64,000 nt of DNA from Bostrychus sinensis (lineage: Eukaryota; Chordata; Actinopteri; Gobiiformes; Eleotridae): contig CM036244.1 of the NCBI GenBank assembly GCA_020698575.1, positions 13,616,534 through 13,680,533 on the forward strand. The letters run 5' to 3'. Within the stretch, counting starts at the first letter, position 1; each line of letters starts with the position of its first letter. The translations under genes were made by a program, and so were the position numbers. Below are positions 35,474 through 47,550 of the stretch, piece by piece. The notes beneath the pieces were generated by a model that saw nothing but the letters and a program-made list of their open reading frames with translations, had not been told where the DNA came from and made no database searches.

Positions 35474-35900
35474 TTAACAATCGTGGTCACCTCCCAAACA
35501 GCATTGCACATTTCAAAACGTTTTAAACATGTGACTAAAAGAAAGCTTTTTTCAATAATTACTACAGCCATAAAGAAGAGGAGACCAGCAAAATGCAGCT
35601 GTCTTATGAACAGAATTATAGAAAAGAGCTTTTTATTTCCTTAAACCTTTTGTATGATGTCATTTTATTACAAAATGAAAAATAGCTGTGACGAATCAGC
35701 AGAGCTGCTCACTGATTTTTGGATTAATGACTTGATATAGGACTTGTTGATTGGCCAGTGCTTCCTGGAGCGGGTGGAGGTTTGTGGAATCAAGCGTTCT
35801 GAGGCCTCAGAAAGGCCACAGCCAGAGGATACAGGATTACTTAAAAGTGTGAATGAAACAAATCACAACTCCAGGTATGTTTTTGTTAAGGGAACAATAA
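35474..35900. repeat. TTAA-type MITE, copy B, truncated
   Basis: Same interior as copy A: tggtcacctcccaaacagca, gacttgttgattggccagtg, agaggatacaggattactta and cacaactccaggta. Both termini are lost or altered. Confidence 0.6.
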
Positions 35901-37123
35901 CAAAAACCCAGATGCAGTCTCCAAACACAAAGTCAATGGTGGATGTAAGTAAGCAAGTAGATTTTTTCTCTCTGGTTAATTTTTTTTGCACACTAAAGAG
36001 GCATGGTTTGTTGCATACTGGTCAGTCAAATGAAGCTATAGTGTTAATTCCTCTCATTCATCTCGCACTGCTGCGTACCACCTGACCATCTCAGCCAATC
36101 ATCACTCAGCTCCCCTCCACCACAGCAGTGGGTCACTTCACCGCAGCTGAGGTGGTCGTCCTCAGCTGTGGAACACCTCCCAGGAGCTTTTATCATTACC
36201 ACATCTCCATCTCACATCTCACCACCAACAATGTCTTGGCTCTTGGCTTGGTAAAAAAAAAAAATCTTACTCTGCTCACCTACTATCGTCTCTCCTGCTG
36301 CAGGTCTAAGTAGCAAAGTTTTTACATTAAATAAATACTATTGCAGTGTATTTGTTTCTGTATGTGCCACTCCAGGTTGAATGAGAAGAGTATTCAGTGA
36401 GACTGCGGTGTGCTGCTGGTGATGTCTCTACTTTTAAATGAACAGGAACTATAGCATTTTATAGACATAATACAAAGCACTCAAGAGCACCTTACACAAC
36501 TGCCCACGCACTTAAAGACTGTGTAATGTAATGTTTCTATCTATTTCAACAATGACCTTGCAGTATACACAATTATTTTTACAGCAAAAAGAAAGAAAGA
36601 AAAGACCAAGTTGGAGCTAAGCATTGAAAAACGGGAAACTTTATTGTGTAAGATGTTTGAACTAAAGAGAAATCAGTTCGTTCAGAAATTTCCACTTTCA
36701 GTCAGTGATGACAAAAAACAACGAAAAAAAAAGAGAAAAACATCATCCAAAAGTTGTTACCGACACAACGCTAACTCCAATATCAAAGAACAACACAGAT
36801 AGCTTAATTCAACATTGAATCAAATAGGTGAAAATATCGACAATGACTACAGAAGAGGTGTAATACAGAAGTTATACAAACTATTCTTTCTTTTTTTTAA
36901 ACAAACATTTTATACTTTTTTGAACTTTACATTAGATTACATTTACATGAACTGAAATACGAACAAAACGGACTTCAGTGAAAGCCATAGCCATATATAC
37001 CAGTGAATATGATCTGCCCTTAAACTTTAAAGATAATATTTGCATGTTTTTTTTTAATTTTTTATACAAAATAGACTTTATCAGCCAGTGTGAGGGTAGT
37101 GCAATTCCGTCAGGCTCTATACT

Positions 37124-37129
37124 TTTATT
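37124..37129 (-). terminator. nr3c1: candidate polyadenylation signal of nr3c1
   Basis: AATAAA read on the - strand, 3.3 kb after the stop. It is one of several AT-rich possibilities, so support is weak. Confidence 0.25.
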
Positions 37130-39161
37130 TTATACTTTTAAAGTGACCAGTAAATCCTCACAGCAATACAAGATTTAAAATAATAAAAGTACTTGTTGTT
37201 GGACTTGTTTAAGTGCTACTTTTATGACGTAACTGCTCAAATATGTTTTTGTCTAAATAATTTGTCCTTTTCTGCTTTGGTCACTCTGATAAAATATCCC
37301 CCAGTTCTTTTTTTTTTTAACCTTATCCTGTCCCGCCTCAGTTCCTTGAAAACACAGTGTACACTTTCCCACTTTTGACTATGATACAATGACTTCACAA
37401 GTCGGATTTTTTTTTAAAAACATTTCCTATTTTAACACCCTTTACACACAAATCGACGGAAACAAGAATTCAATACTTGTTCAATAAACAAAATTATTCA
37501 TATCAAAGGAGCTGAAGTGGCAAAATTGCAGAAATATCCTGTTAATCAAAAGCATTCATATATTGGTTATGGGTTTTTTTTACTTCCTGATTTGACGTTA
37601 TTTGTATGGCTGTCTGTCTCCCTTTCTTCAAGGACTTATAGGTTTTGACATGTGTAAAAAGCATACAGAGGTTATGTCCATGTAAAAAATATTTCGTAAT
37701 AATATAACAGACATTGCACTGGATATGTCCGCACCGCATTATAAGCTAATCTATGTACACCTATGGCCTTTTAGAAATGAGTGAGATATGGTTACATCTA
37801 CATGTTAAAGCTGGTATTTTTCAAGCACCACCACCATTGACTGTAATACTGTAAAGAAACAACAGTAAAAACCCCCAAAATTGCCGCAAGATCCAGAAGA
37901 CAATGCAGAAAATTGTTAGTTAAAAACATGATTGCGCTTAAAGAATAGTGGTTCTTGTTAGCTCAGATTAGCGTCACTGTGGCAACATGCTAGCTGTTAT
38001 GCTAAATGCTGTTTAGCGCTGCAAAAGGAATAAGTACCATTGAGTTACAGCTAAATGTCTAAGCTATTTTGATACAGACAGACTTGGCAGTTTTGTAGAG
38101 AAAAAATAAACTATTTCCTATGGGTGTGTGCTTTTTTTAATTCACTGCACTATGAATGCTTTGGCTGTCACAAAAGCTGGTGAGAAGAGAGGATACTTTT
38201 TTAACCACCTTTATATCCAAAAATACAAGATTCAATCTGATATATTACACAAAAATACTTGAAACCGGAGCAGATAAAACTAATTTTTGAGCAACCTGAA
38301 GCATAACAATCACCACTTTTTATAATTATTATTAGAAGTTACTCTCTCTGTTGGAAAAATAAAATCTCTAATAAACCTGCTAGGACTTTTGGCACTAGTG
38401 AAACACATCCGGTCACAGCCTGAGCTTCAGTTCATAAAGATGATTTAGACACAGCGTCCCGCAAAAGGTCACCTGCACTGTGTGCATGGGAGGGTAAGGA
38501 CATATATACAAAACAATGATCTCACTACTTATATTTTATAATAGATAGAAATAGTATGGTTACTGGTGTAAATATTTTACTCCAAACTAAACAGCATTTT
38601 GTTAGGAGTGATTGGGATTGGGGATTCTTTAACAAATACATTCAGTTAGAAAGGATCAGAGCCATGGAAAGAGAGTTGTGACAGCTCCAATGACTTCAAT
38701 GCTGTGCAAATAGTTCCTAGGAATTAATCCCAGTAGTTAGCCATTCAAGCTACCACAGCTATACAATTTCACTTATATATTACAGATTTAAATCAAATTA
38801 CATACTCACTAATGAATGTTAGTGGCTACATGAATTACATGACCACCTATATGCTGGCCTTCCTTTGGAGCAACTCTCTTTCAGCGGCTCTGGGTAGGAC
38901 ACCTGATCTTAAGTTATTTCCATTAAAAACTGTGGAACTTCATAAACAACACAGAAGCCATGTCCACACTAATATGTTTCCATTTTAAAATGTTTTTGCC
39001 ACATTTGCACATGCTATCCATACTAGGCTACTCTTGTCATTTTATATAATGGAAAGGAAAGGCTTAATTTTTTTGCCAGTTTGCCATTTCATCTTGGCTT
39101 TTTCAATCAAACAAAATTCTCATTTCTATGGCAAACAAATAAGTGTTGTCTGAACAAATTA

Positions 39162-39164
<3 letters not shown>

Positions 39165-39251
<87 letters not shown>
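39165..39251. repeat. (AT)n microsatellite in nr3c1 3' UTR region
   Basis: 87 bp of alternating T and A. Open frames of Ile-Tyr repeats across it are artefacts. Confidence 0.95.
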
Positions 39252-39253
<2 letters not shown>

Positions 39254-40149
39254 CTTGATACAAAACTGGACTTTATAACTTTTGGGAAACACAAGTACTT
39301 ACATTTTTATCAGATTTATGTAAACTGGATAGATGCTGTGGATATATTAGGGAAAACCTCTTGACATTCCCTAATTGTGATCGGTACCATACTGTCTGTG
39401 TCAAAACTAACATCTGGGGACCATTATGTAAGAACTGTGCATTTTAATAGCACAGAGAGAAAAGCAACTTAAAGCTAAACAGGAATTGCCAGGGTGGAAA
39501 AACTCAAACCACCATACATATGGGCGAAGTATGTCAAGGTTCTTTTGCGAAAACAGCTTTTGAGTGGATGGCTATGAGGAGCTCTGAAAGCTTAAAAAAG
39601 GCACTCGTCTTCCCTTCTCAGATACATCCTGTGTAAACATTAGGCAGAGCTTTGTGGACTTTGTGCGCAGGGAGAAACACATGCTCGGAATACGAAAATA
39701 TTCCTGTTGCCTTTTTGAAAAAAATCTAATTGGTAGAAATCTGATTCCTATTACGATTCACAGCTGATGCATTGTCCATTGACGTCCTTGGGTTTTATAG
39801 ACAGTGAAATACCAATGTTTTTTCTTCATTGCTGATAGTCCTTGGGAAACCAGAAACAGACACTAGATTTTTCTATATGTGCAGAAAGGGTGAGGCCAAG
39901 GTATGAGGCATTGAGAATAGAAGCAGCAGTAGATCTCCAAGGACAGAAAGAAAAAAAGGGGCTTTAAAAAACTCAAACTAAATCCATTTGTCCTGCCCCA
40001 AGACATTCAAAGCCAATTCCCCTCAGTCTTCTGCCAACAATGAGGTTGTCAACTCGGGTGTTGCTACCTTGAAGGTGGGCCCAAATCCAAGGTGGTTATT
40101 GTGCTCCTATATTCCACTCAAAATGGCTAGGGGAGGCTTGGCCAAATTC

Positions 40150-40151
<2 letters not shown>

Positions 40152-40212
<61 letters not shown>
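40152..40212. repeat. (GA)n microsatellite, 180 bp from the GR stop
   Basis: Uninterrupted AG dinucleotides, 61 bp. In the GR transcript this is a (CU)n tract in the proximal 3' UTR. Confidence 0.95.
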
Positions 40213-40215
<3 letters not shown>

Positions 40216-40392
40216 GGGGCGAAGCTTGTAAAAAAAAAACCCAAAAAACATGATGAACGGCAGGACAAGCAAAGGCTTTTTCAAGACGAAAGCTGATGCT
40301 GTAAGTAGAGGTACTAGATAGAGTACAGTACAAGGGGGGCGGCACGGGGCAGGATGCTTTTAATTAAGGCATTGCTTCACAGTTTAAGGCAG

Positions 40393-40545
40393 TCATTTCT
40401 GGTGGAACAGCAGAGGCTTGACGCTCCCGTCCTTGAATTTTGGTATCTGGTTGGAGATGATCTCTGCCAACATCTCGGGGAACTCCACACTGAGCGTTTT
40501 ATTCACAAACGTGTAGAAGCAGATCTGGAGCAGGCCCTCGACCAT
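40393..40545 (-). CDS. nr3c1: nr3c1 (glucocorticoid receptor) last coding exon, helices 11-12
   Basis: Final coding exon, 153 nt with a TGA stop at 40395-40393; acceptor tctgtccacag, phase 0. It encodes 50 residues starting [13 protein letters not shown] and ending [17 protein letters not shown] is the AF-2 activation helix 12, which binds coactivator LxxLL motifs once hormone is bound. The C-terminal FHQK is the GR signature; the mineralocorticoid receptor ends FHRK with a different body. Residues equivalent to human Cys736, Thr739 and Phe749 are kept, while the position of Tyr735 is Ile. GR is a cortisol-activated nuclear receptor that moves from cytosol to nucleus and regulates genes through glucocorticoid response elements. 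Confidence 0.97.
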   Translation of the reverse strand: MVEGLLQICFYTFVNKTLSVEFPEMLAEIISNQIPKFKDGSVKPLLFHQK

Positions 40546-41965
40546 CTGTGGACAGAGACACACAAACGCATCACTGATATGTCATCGTAGTTTGGGAGGA
40601 TTACGCTAAAATAAGACGTACATTAACAAATCGTGCAGGGGCAAAATGCACTTAGTTGGATTTGAGTGTGTTCATCGAGATTTTAGACTAATGGGGAAGT
40701 ATAGGAGGCTTAAGGAGAGCCAAATGGAAAGGAAAGCGTGCAATTTTTTTCTAGTATTTCAGTAATAGTTTTGGCTTTATGATGTAGAATTTTAATAAAT
40801 CAATGTTTAGCTCCTGCCAGAAGCTCACATACAAATTACTGGCTATACCACTTGTCAATGCTGACTTAATGGCTGCTAATAAAACAGAAAAAAAAAGTAT
40901 TTTTCTTGTGTAATAAACAGAAAAGGTCAAACTGAAATAATAATTTAAAAAAAACTATAGAGAAAAACTATGAAGAAAAAGGAAGGAAACATTGACAAAG
41001 CATTCATGCCATTTTTTACAGAGCCCTTGTAAGAACATTGGTGGACTCATTCAAGGGAATGATATAACTAATTCGAGGGAACAATTTAACGATTAACAAT
41101 TTAACGATTTAATCTTTTCTTCCACCTATGTCCCCTGGCGGGTTCTGTAATTTTAAGAAGTGTTGATAATTGTAAATGGGTCTAGTGCTGTACAGGAAGT
41201 TCATGGTAAGCTCTAAACTTTGGTCAAATGTCATGTTACGTAAATATACATACTTTTTTAACAACATACAGGCGTGTAGATTAAACAAATCCTAAATTCG
41301 CAAAATTAAGCCATGTCATTGCGCCACACATTTTGAAGGCAATATCAGGCAGTGTTGTTGTTAAAATGCACTTTGGTTGTAGTTGTTTTGATGTACTCGT
41401 CAGGATTATTCAGTAATAAACTATTAATAAATATGCAATAAACAATTTTAGTAAATAAATGAATTTTTAGCTACTTTTATGGCAATGATTTATAATTTAA
41501 TTAATTTAATTTTGCATTAATTTACATGAGGTTATTACGCAATAATTAAAGGTACTGTAAGCAGCATGCGCTCGTCCTGGATTAAAAACAGTCTAAATCA
41601 AAACAAGGGTCTGTCACTTGCAAGTCTTTCTGCTTTTCTGATTGGACGATCAGCATAGCAGTTTTAGAACCAAAACAAAAAATGTAAACAAAAACAACTG
41701 GCCATTATGTCCAATATATTTGTAATTGTTAATAACTCAGCTGTACCATTGTTACCAGTAAAACTAATATTTGATTTAAACATGTTTACATCACATCTTG
41801 ACACACGTGGGTAATTTTTATGAAATATTTAAAAAAATTACTGTTCATAGCACCTTTAAACATCAATACCAATGTTTATAACTTCATGGTGTTCATTAAT
41901 GTTGATGAACATATTAGTCAGTTTTAATGTTGTGCATATGTAGCCTGTATTTGTGGTGGTCTGAC
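40546..41965 (-). other. nr3c1: nr3c1 last intron
   Basis: 1.4-kb intron with one dispersed repeat at 41535-41860; nothing else seen. Confidence 0.75.
41535..41860 (-). repeat. dispersed repeat, inverted partner of 22630-22950
   Basis: Carries ggtactgtaagcagcatgcg, tctgattggacgatcagc and ccaaaacaaaaaatgtaaac, the reverse complements of blocks in the arhgap26 intron copy. Confidence 0.55.
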
Positions 41966-42123
41966 CTCCTGCATCGAGTCCAGCAGCTTGGTGAGTTGGT
42001 AGAAGCGTTGCCAGTTCTGACTGGAGTTCTCCTCCCTCTTCACGATGGCCTTTCCCAGCTCTTTGATGTATGTCATGCGGATCTCGTCGAACACCGCCTG
42101 GCATTTCAGACCGTCTTTTGGTA
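41966..42123 (-). CDS. nr3c1: nr3c1 coding exon, ligand-binding domain helices 9-10
   Basis: 158-nt exon, acceptor tgtttag, donor CAGGAG|gtcaga, phase 1 in and phase 0 out. The first two bases complete Val, then [20 protein letters not shown], then [10 protein letters not shown], then [19 protein letters not shown] and QE. This segment is nearly identical to human GR, including the [18 protein letters not shown] stretch and [15 protein letters not shown]. It forms the core of the ligand-binding domain and part of the dimer surface. The following exon begins directly with the Met that continues helix 10/11. Confidence 0.97.
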
Positions 42124-42449
42124 CTAAACACACAGACAAGCACAGGGTGAGTAACACAGCGGGGTCAAGTATATGCTCCACTCACAAGCGTTTTAATGTC
42201 AAGTGCAAAAAGGTTAAACTTTAATACCACTATGATTTTAAACGATACCATAGATAAACCTGCAAAAAGCTATTCAGTCCTTTCTGTATTGTCAAAGGCC
42301 ACTGTATTTTGTTCAAATCTAAAAATGTTGTTGATGTTAGAATCCCATGCTCTGTATAGAAACATAACATTCAGGCATCTTTTTGAGCTACTGTATTTTT
42401 GTTATTTTCCTTTGAAGTACTGGACATACAAATACATAATAATATAGAG

Positions 42450-42650
42450 AAGAGGAGGTGCACAGTGGTTCCTCCGGCTTCCTCTCCCCATCTAAAGACA
42501 TGCATGTGTTATGTGGTAACTTGGTGAATCTAAATTGCCCCTAGTGAATGAATGTGAGTGTATGCTGCGAAAAACTAGCCATTGTCCAGGGTGTATCCCG
42601 TCATAGTTGCTGGGATAGGCTCTGTAACCCCCTAACAGGACTAGAAAGGA
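42450..42650 (+). repeat. SINE-like repeat
   Basis: ggtgcacagtggttcctcc, aaagacatgcatgtgttatg, aaattgcccctagtgaatga and tgtccagggtgtatcccg in order, the common 3' body of the family. Confidence 0.65.
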
Positions 42651-43722
42651 GAAGACGAAAGAATATATAACATACAGTATATACTATAATGTTGTTTGAA
42701 AGCTTTATTGCCAAAGTGTAGATCTGTGTAGAAAAAAAGAAAAGAAAAGAAAGTGTAGATAAATGGATGTATAGAGTGACAAAGGCATTGCAATAGCCAG
42801 CTTACGTTGTTGTTACTATGAATGCATTGTACTGCACTGTAATCATCTTAACCAACATATATGTACTCTACATAGGACACAATGCCATTCACAATACAAA
42901 AACACAGCACAGAACTAGGGCTACTAGGGCTCGAGGGTTAAAGTTGGGCTAACGTGATGTCCAATCTAGTCCACAATAAGTTAGAATAAAAAATGTCTTT
43001 TTGATATAGCAAATATTGGATCATATAATTTACCACTACTCAGTCCTACAGTTTAAAAGCAAAATGCACAATGTGTTCATGTGAAATATTTAGAAACATT
43101 GGCATGACCATTTCAATTTGAATTTGACATTTTAATAAATGCAAATGGTCTGTGGCCATTAAGTCTAACAATGTGAATGACATTTAAGATGAACACCGCT
43201 GAACCAAATGCAGCGGGAAATATGCAAAAATCGATGTGAATATGACACATTTCTTCAGTAGTTATTGGCATCACAGCATCCTGGAAAAAGATTCAGCATT
43301 TCAGATATTTATATATGGCATTTATAACATTTTTAATCCAAAATGATTCAAGATGGTACTCTGCTATATTCATAATAATAGTGTTATAGAAAATGTGAAA
43401 GAAGAGCAGTTTCCACGAGTGCACATTATGGGCCGGTTGTCTGTTGCAGCCTGGCATTGAGCCCAGACCGAGCCAGAGTCAGTGGCCCAGAGATTATGCA
43501 AAGCCACACGGGGCAGGATCAGACTAAAATACCGGCCTATTTACATAATCAGATAAATGGGTTATGCTATCTGGCCTCTCAGAGAGGCATCTGCAGATCT
43601 GGCAGGAAGACATTTTATTTTTATATACACACCACAGCTCACCACAGTCTGTCTTTGTTGTCTGATTATGTAATGGAAAATGCAATGGTTAAACTCAGAC
43701 TTGGTTACACATACAGATGCAC

Positions 43723-43731
43723 ATTATTATT

Positions 43732-43820
<89 letters not shown>

Positions 43821-43848
43821 CAACAACAACAACAGTAATAATAATAAA
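43723..43848. repeat. (AAT)n / (CAA)n compound microsatellite
   Basis: Starts attatt, continues as long AAT repeats, then CAA repeats at 43816-43834 and a short AAT tail. Poly-Asn and poly-Leu frames across it are not genes. Confidence 0.95.
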
Positions 43849-44210
43849 ATACTGAATGCCATAATCACATTTAAAATAAACAATAAACAAATGCTTTACA
43901 TATTTCACTCTGTGTATACTGTCACAAGCTCTGTCACAAGTGTACTCTTTGTGCCAGTCCCAGGTCCAGATAAATGAAGAGAGTTGTGTGCAGAAGAAAA
44001 ACCCATCAATATCAGTGTTTAGTAGGAGGAAGATGATTTTCTGTGGCGACCTCAGAAAGGAAAAGCCAAAAGGAAAAAAGAAGAATGCTAACCCTCTCCA
44101 ATGCAATGGTATTCCAAAGTCACAAGCTACTGACTGCAATATTAATGTCATATGGATATTGTTAGAAAAATGGCTTTGTGACATAAACACTATATGAATG
44201 TTTACAAAAT

Positions 44211-44521
44211 AGAAAGGGAACATATTTCATCTGACTAGACAAGACATGACAGGATTAAGACAACCCCAAATTTCCCCTCAGGGATTAGTAAAGTGGAATT
44301 GAATCCAAACCATAGTCAGTGGTTCTCAAATTGTCTGAATGTGGGACTCAATTTTATTCCTCATCACTTTATTTTGACCCACTTTTTACAGAACCAAAGT
44401 TATTTCTCAAAATAATTTTACATTAAGTTTTGTGGCAAATGTATTTTAAAATCTGTTTCAACATGAGGTAAAAACTGACCAACTTTTGGGCCCTGACCCA
44501 CCAGTTGAGGATCACTGATGC
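44211..44521 (+). repeat. LINE-tail plus hAT-like repeat, unit 1 of a local duplication
   Basis: Has agacaagacatgacaggatt, then tttcccctcagggattagta (an L2/CR1-like tail), then a hAT-type block from cagtggttctcaaattg to gttgaggatcactg. A similar ordered pair is at 45293-45655. Confidence 0.6.
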
Positions 44522-44544
44522 AAAGACAGAGGAAAATTGTTAAA

Positions 44545-44765
44545 ATAGGGGTAACGGTGGCAGAGCGGTTAGTGTGGTCCAAAGACATGCATGCAGGTGA
44601 CTCTAAATGGCCGCTAATGAAAGAATGTGAGAGTGAATGGTTCTCTGTGTCAGCCCTGCCACTAGCTCGCGTCTGTCCAGGGTGTGCCCTGCCTAAGCCA
44701 CAAAGTTACTGGGATAGGCTCCAGTACCTGTGACCTGCAACGGGAATTAGTGTAAGAAGATGATT
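44545..44765 (+). repeat. SINE-like repeat
   Basis: Begins with A-box-like ggtggcagagcggttag and continues aaagacatgcatgcaggtga, tgagagtgaatggttctctg, gtgtcagccctgcc and gctccagtacctgtgacc. An internal part with the B-box is deleted. Confidence 0.65.
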
Positions 44766-44868
44766 GAATGGTTAAAATAATTATCATTATGACAATAAGA
44801 GTTTGTAAATCCAATCTTTGCAGTCATTTTACTCAGCAAGAAAATGCTGTGTGAATATCCACAATAAA

Positions 44869-45288
44869 CACTATATTTCCAAAAGTATTCACTCACCCAC
44901 CCAAATAACTGAATTCAGGTGCTCCAATTACTTCCATGGCCACAGGCGAATAAAATCAAGCAAATAGGCAGCAGCTTTGTGGAAAACTTTGTGAAAAAAT
45001 TTGGGGACGGCCACTTCCTGTTCCAACATGACTGCACCAGTGCACAAAGCACGGTCCATAAAGACATGGATGAGTGAGTTTGGTGTGGAAGAAGTTGACT
45101 GAACCTGCACAGAGTCCTGACCTCAACCTGACAGAAAACCTTTGGAATGAATTAGAGCGAAGACTGCAAGCCAGGCCTCCTCATCCAACCTCAGTGTCTG
45201 ACCTCACGTCATCTTAAACCCTATGGAATAAAAATTAGGTTCATATGCGTGTAAAGGCAGCTGAGCGAATACTTTTGGAAATATAGTG
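44869..45288 (+). mobile_element. Tc1-type MITE with transposase scrap
   Basis: A 420-bp element with perfect 20+ bp inverted ends starting cactatatttccaaaagtat. The + strand between 44990 and 45210 still resembles Tc1 transposase near the DDE end (FQHDCTSA-like, then LNLTENLWNELERRLQARPP-like with stops). Dead, internally deleted. Confidence 0.75.
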
Positions 45289-45292
45289 GAGG

Positions 45293-45655
45293 TAGGAAAG
45301 GGACATATTTTAATACAAGACATGACAAGATTAGGATATTCAACCCCACATTTCCCCTTAGGGATTAAAAAAGTTGATGTGAACCCAAGTCGCCCAAACA
45401 ATGGTATAAAGCAGTGGCTCTCAACTAGTCTGATTAAGGGATCCCAAATCATTTTATTGACCCCAGGTTATTTCTCAAAAATTTTTTGGAACAACCTTTA
45501 GAGCACATTTTTTATTTATTTTTCAGATTTTATTTTTCTTTCGCCAATTAAAACAGTATTTTAGGCATTAAATGAGCTGAATGTTGAAAATACTGTATAT
45601 TGAACCTTTCTGCAACCACTTTTGGGCCCCTACCCAGCAGCTGAGAAACGCAAAG
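45293..45655 (+). repeat. LINE-tail plus hAT-like repeat, unit 2
   Basis: Order and markers as in 44211-44521: acaagacatgacaagattag, atttccccttagggattaaa, cagtggctctcaactagtc and cagcagctgagaaacg. Confidence 0.6.
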
Positions 45656-47329
45656 AGGCAGAAATAGTTCAAATGTGTCTGATCTAAGTCCTACCTAAGT
45701 CCAGCTGTCTTTCTCTAAACTTGAATGACTGAAAATCTCAATTTAGTTACTGTGTGTTACCTCTCTTAAGCAGTTTTTCTAAGCATAACATATACAAATA
45801 TAATCTATATTGTAAATGCTGAATCAGACAAGCCTTGCATGTGTTATTTGGCCGAGATAAACAAAAGTATATATTATCCTCATATGACCTCATGTATTTT
45901 CCAGTGTAGCAGCTGAAGGTGCTGTCTGCAGAGATTTACTACCCAGTGGATATCTGCAACTGTAGCCATAGTGCTTATTAAAGAACCACGCTGACAAAAA
46001 TATATACCCTTAATGTACCTCCAAATAGAAAGGTCCACTGAAATCTGGCAGACGTTATTTTTATAGAGGTCTCTTTAGGCGCCAAGTACGCAAGATTTTC
46101 CACTGATGTTAAAACTGGATTTCTTGGATCGAGATTTAGCCCATACTAAAGTAACTGCAGTAGATCACTGCAAGAGTCAACAGGTTCACGAGGGTTATTA
46201 AGGTGATCTCGGAGTGCCTACGAGAGCCAACACATTCCTGGGCTTTGATTCCTCAGTCCAAAATCATCAAAGGATTTGCTTTACAGGAGTAAAAGTGGGT
46301 GTGTTGCTATACAGTGGTAAAAGTTACACTGTCAAATTTGGAATTATTCTACAAAACATTTGTCCCAAGAACAAGCAAAGTGATAATTTTAGGTAAAATT
46401 TATGGAGAACTCTACTACAATGGGGGCTGCCGCGAAACAGATATGACCTAAAACAGTGTAAAGTCAACTGGTGGGTCAAAAGTTGGTTGCAGTGGACCAT
46501 CATAAAGCCAAAATAAAATGGGAATAACTTAATAATACTTTCATTACTAATACTATTTTCTCAGTGTTTCAACCAAGTGGTAGATCTTCTTTCTTATATA
46601 TCTTTCTCCTAGCATGCAGTGATTTCACATAGATTATACGCTGGATGCTCTTCCTGTTTCAACTCTCTCTATTTATCTGGGCATGGGATCGGCACAAAGT
46701 GCCCAGTGTTGTGACACCATTGTGGCTTGATTCCATCATCAGACCACCCCTTTTTGGATATAAATAGCTAAAACTGGGGACCGATAAATCGTTTATTTTG
46801 ACTTGTGTCAGTAAACCTGTTCTAACTTAGTTCAAAAACAAGAACATATTGTTCTGTCATTGTGCTATGAGTGCGTACAACACACATGTTGCAACAGATG
46901 ACTTGAACTGTTGACGATACACGTGCCAAACTTTCACATTGTTCTTATCACAAGTTACAATAAAGTTCGGATCAAATCAAACAGTGGTTTGAATTGTCAT
47001 ATTAATTAATGCCACACACACATTTACAATTTTTGGTATTGTAATATCAGTATAGGAAGTTAGAAAAAGACTGTTGAGGTTTCCCTAATTTTTTGGCAGT
47101 CAATGTGCCAAGCACAATTTGCATATTAGATCCTGTACTGTATCACCTTAAATGCCCTCTCCGGCTCTCTCATGTTGTTAAACCAGTTGGCACAGGCTGC
47201 ACACAGGGCTAAAGAATGTTTATAATAGTAAGCTCAAAACCAACAGCAATGTAAGAATATTTAATTCATTTAACTGCAATATTCAGCTAAAGTAAATGAT
47301 TTGTAGATCAATAATATTCATTTATCTTC

Positions 47330-47550
47330 TGAAGAGTGGTACCCCTGGACAATAGCCAGTTAGTCGCACGGCTGACAACTGTTCACTCTCACCTTTATTC
47401 AGTGGCAACTCAGAGTCATCCATTTTCCTAACAAATGCATGTATTTGGACGGTGGGAGGAAACCAGAGACAAGCCTACAGTAACATTGGGGAGATGTAAG
47501 GCCCAAGGACTGACAGCAGTGCTAACCACTCTGCCACTGTGCACCCAGAT
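47330..47550 (-). repeat. SINE-like repeat
   Basis: Reverse-oriented body: cccctggacaatagccagtt, caactgttcactctcacc, aatgcatgtatttggacgg and ctaaccactctgccactgtg at the A-box end. Confidence 0.65.

Larger units (their letters stand above)
33661..37123. other. intergenic region between arhgap26 and nr3c1 3' ends
   Basis: About 3.5 kb between two convergent genes. It holds a Rex3 3' scrap (33824-33921), the 59-bp inverted repeat with (AT)n (34251-34502), a second (AT)n, a LINE remnant (34593-35225), a SINE (35228-35450) and MITE copy B (35474-35900). In 35900-37120 I see no gene, only a small 12-bp-arm hairpin at 36141-36171. Confidence 0.6.
37124..40392 (-). other. nr3c1: nr3c1 3' untranslated region (approximate)
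   Basis: About 3.3 kb downstream of the GR stop that is unusually poor in mobile elements compared with the introns, as expected of a long GR 3' UTR. It contains a 61-bp (GA)n tract (40152-40212) and an 87-bp (AT)n tract (39165-39251). On the - strand an AATAAA lies at 37129-37124. The end is a guess from this hexamer; the true UTR could be shorter or longer. Confidence 0.35.

Noticed and set aside
39081..39364. Ile-Tyr repeat open frames on both strands
   Set aside because: Translation of the (AT)n tract only.
40096..40345. Arg-Glu and Ser-Leu repeat frames
   Set aside because: Translation of the (GA)n tract next to the GR stop.
43705..44223. Long open frames with poly-Ile, poly-Asn or poly-Leu
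   Set aside because: They run through the (AAT)n microsatellite; composition comes from the repeat, with no homology or splice context.
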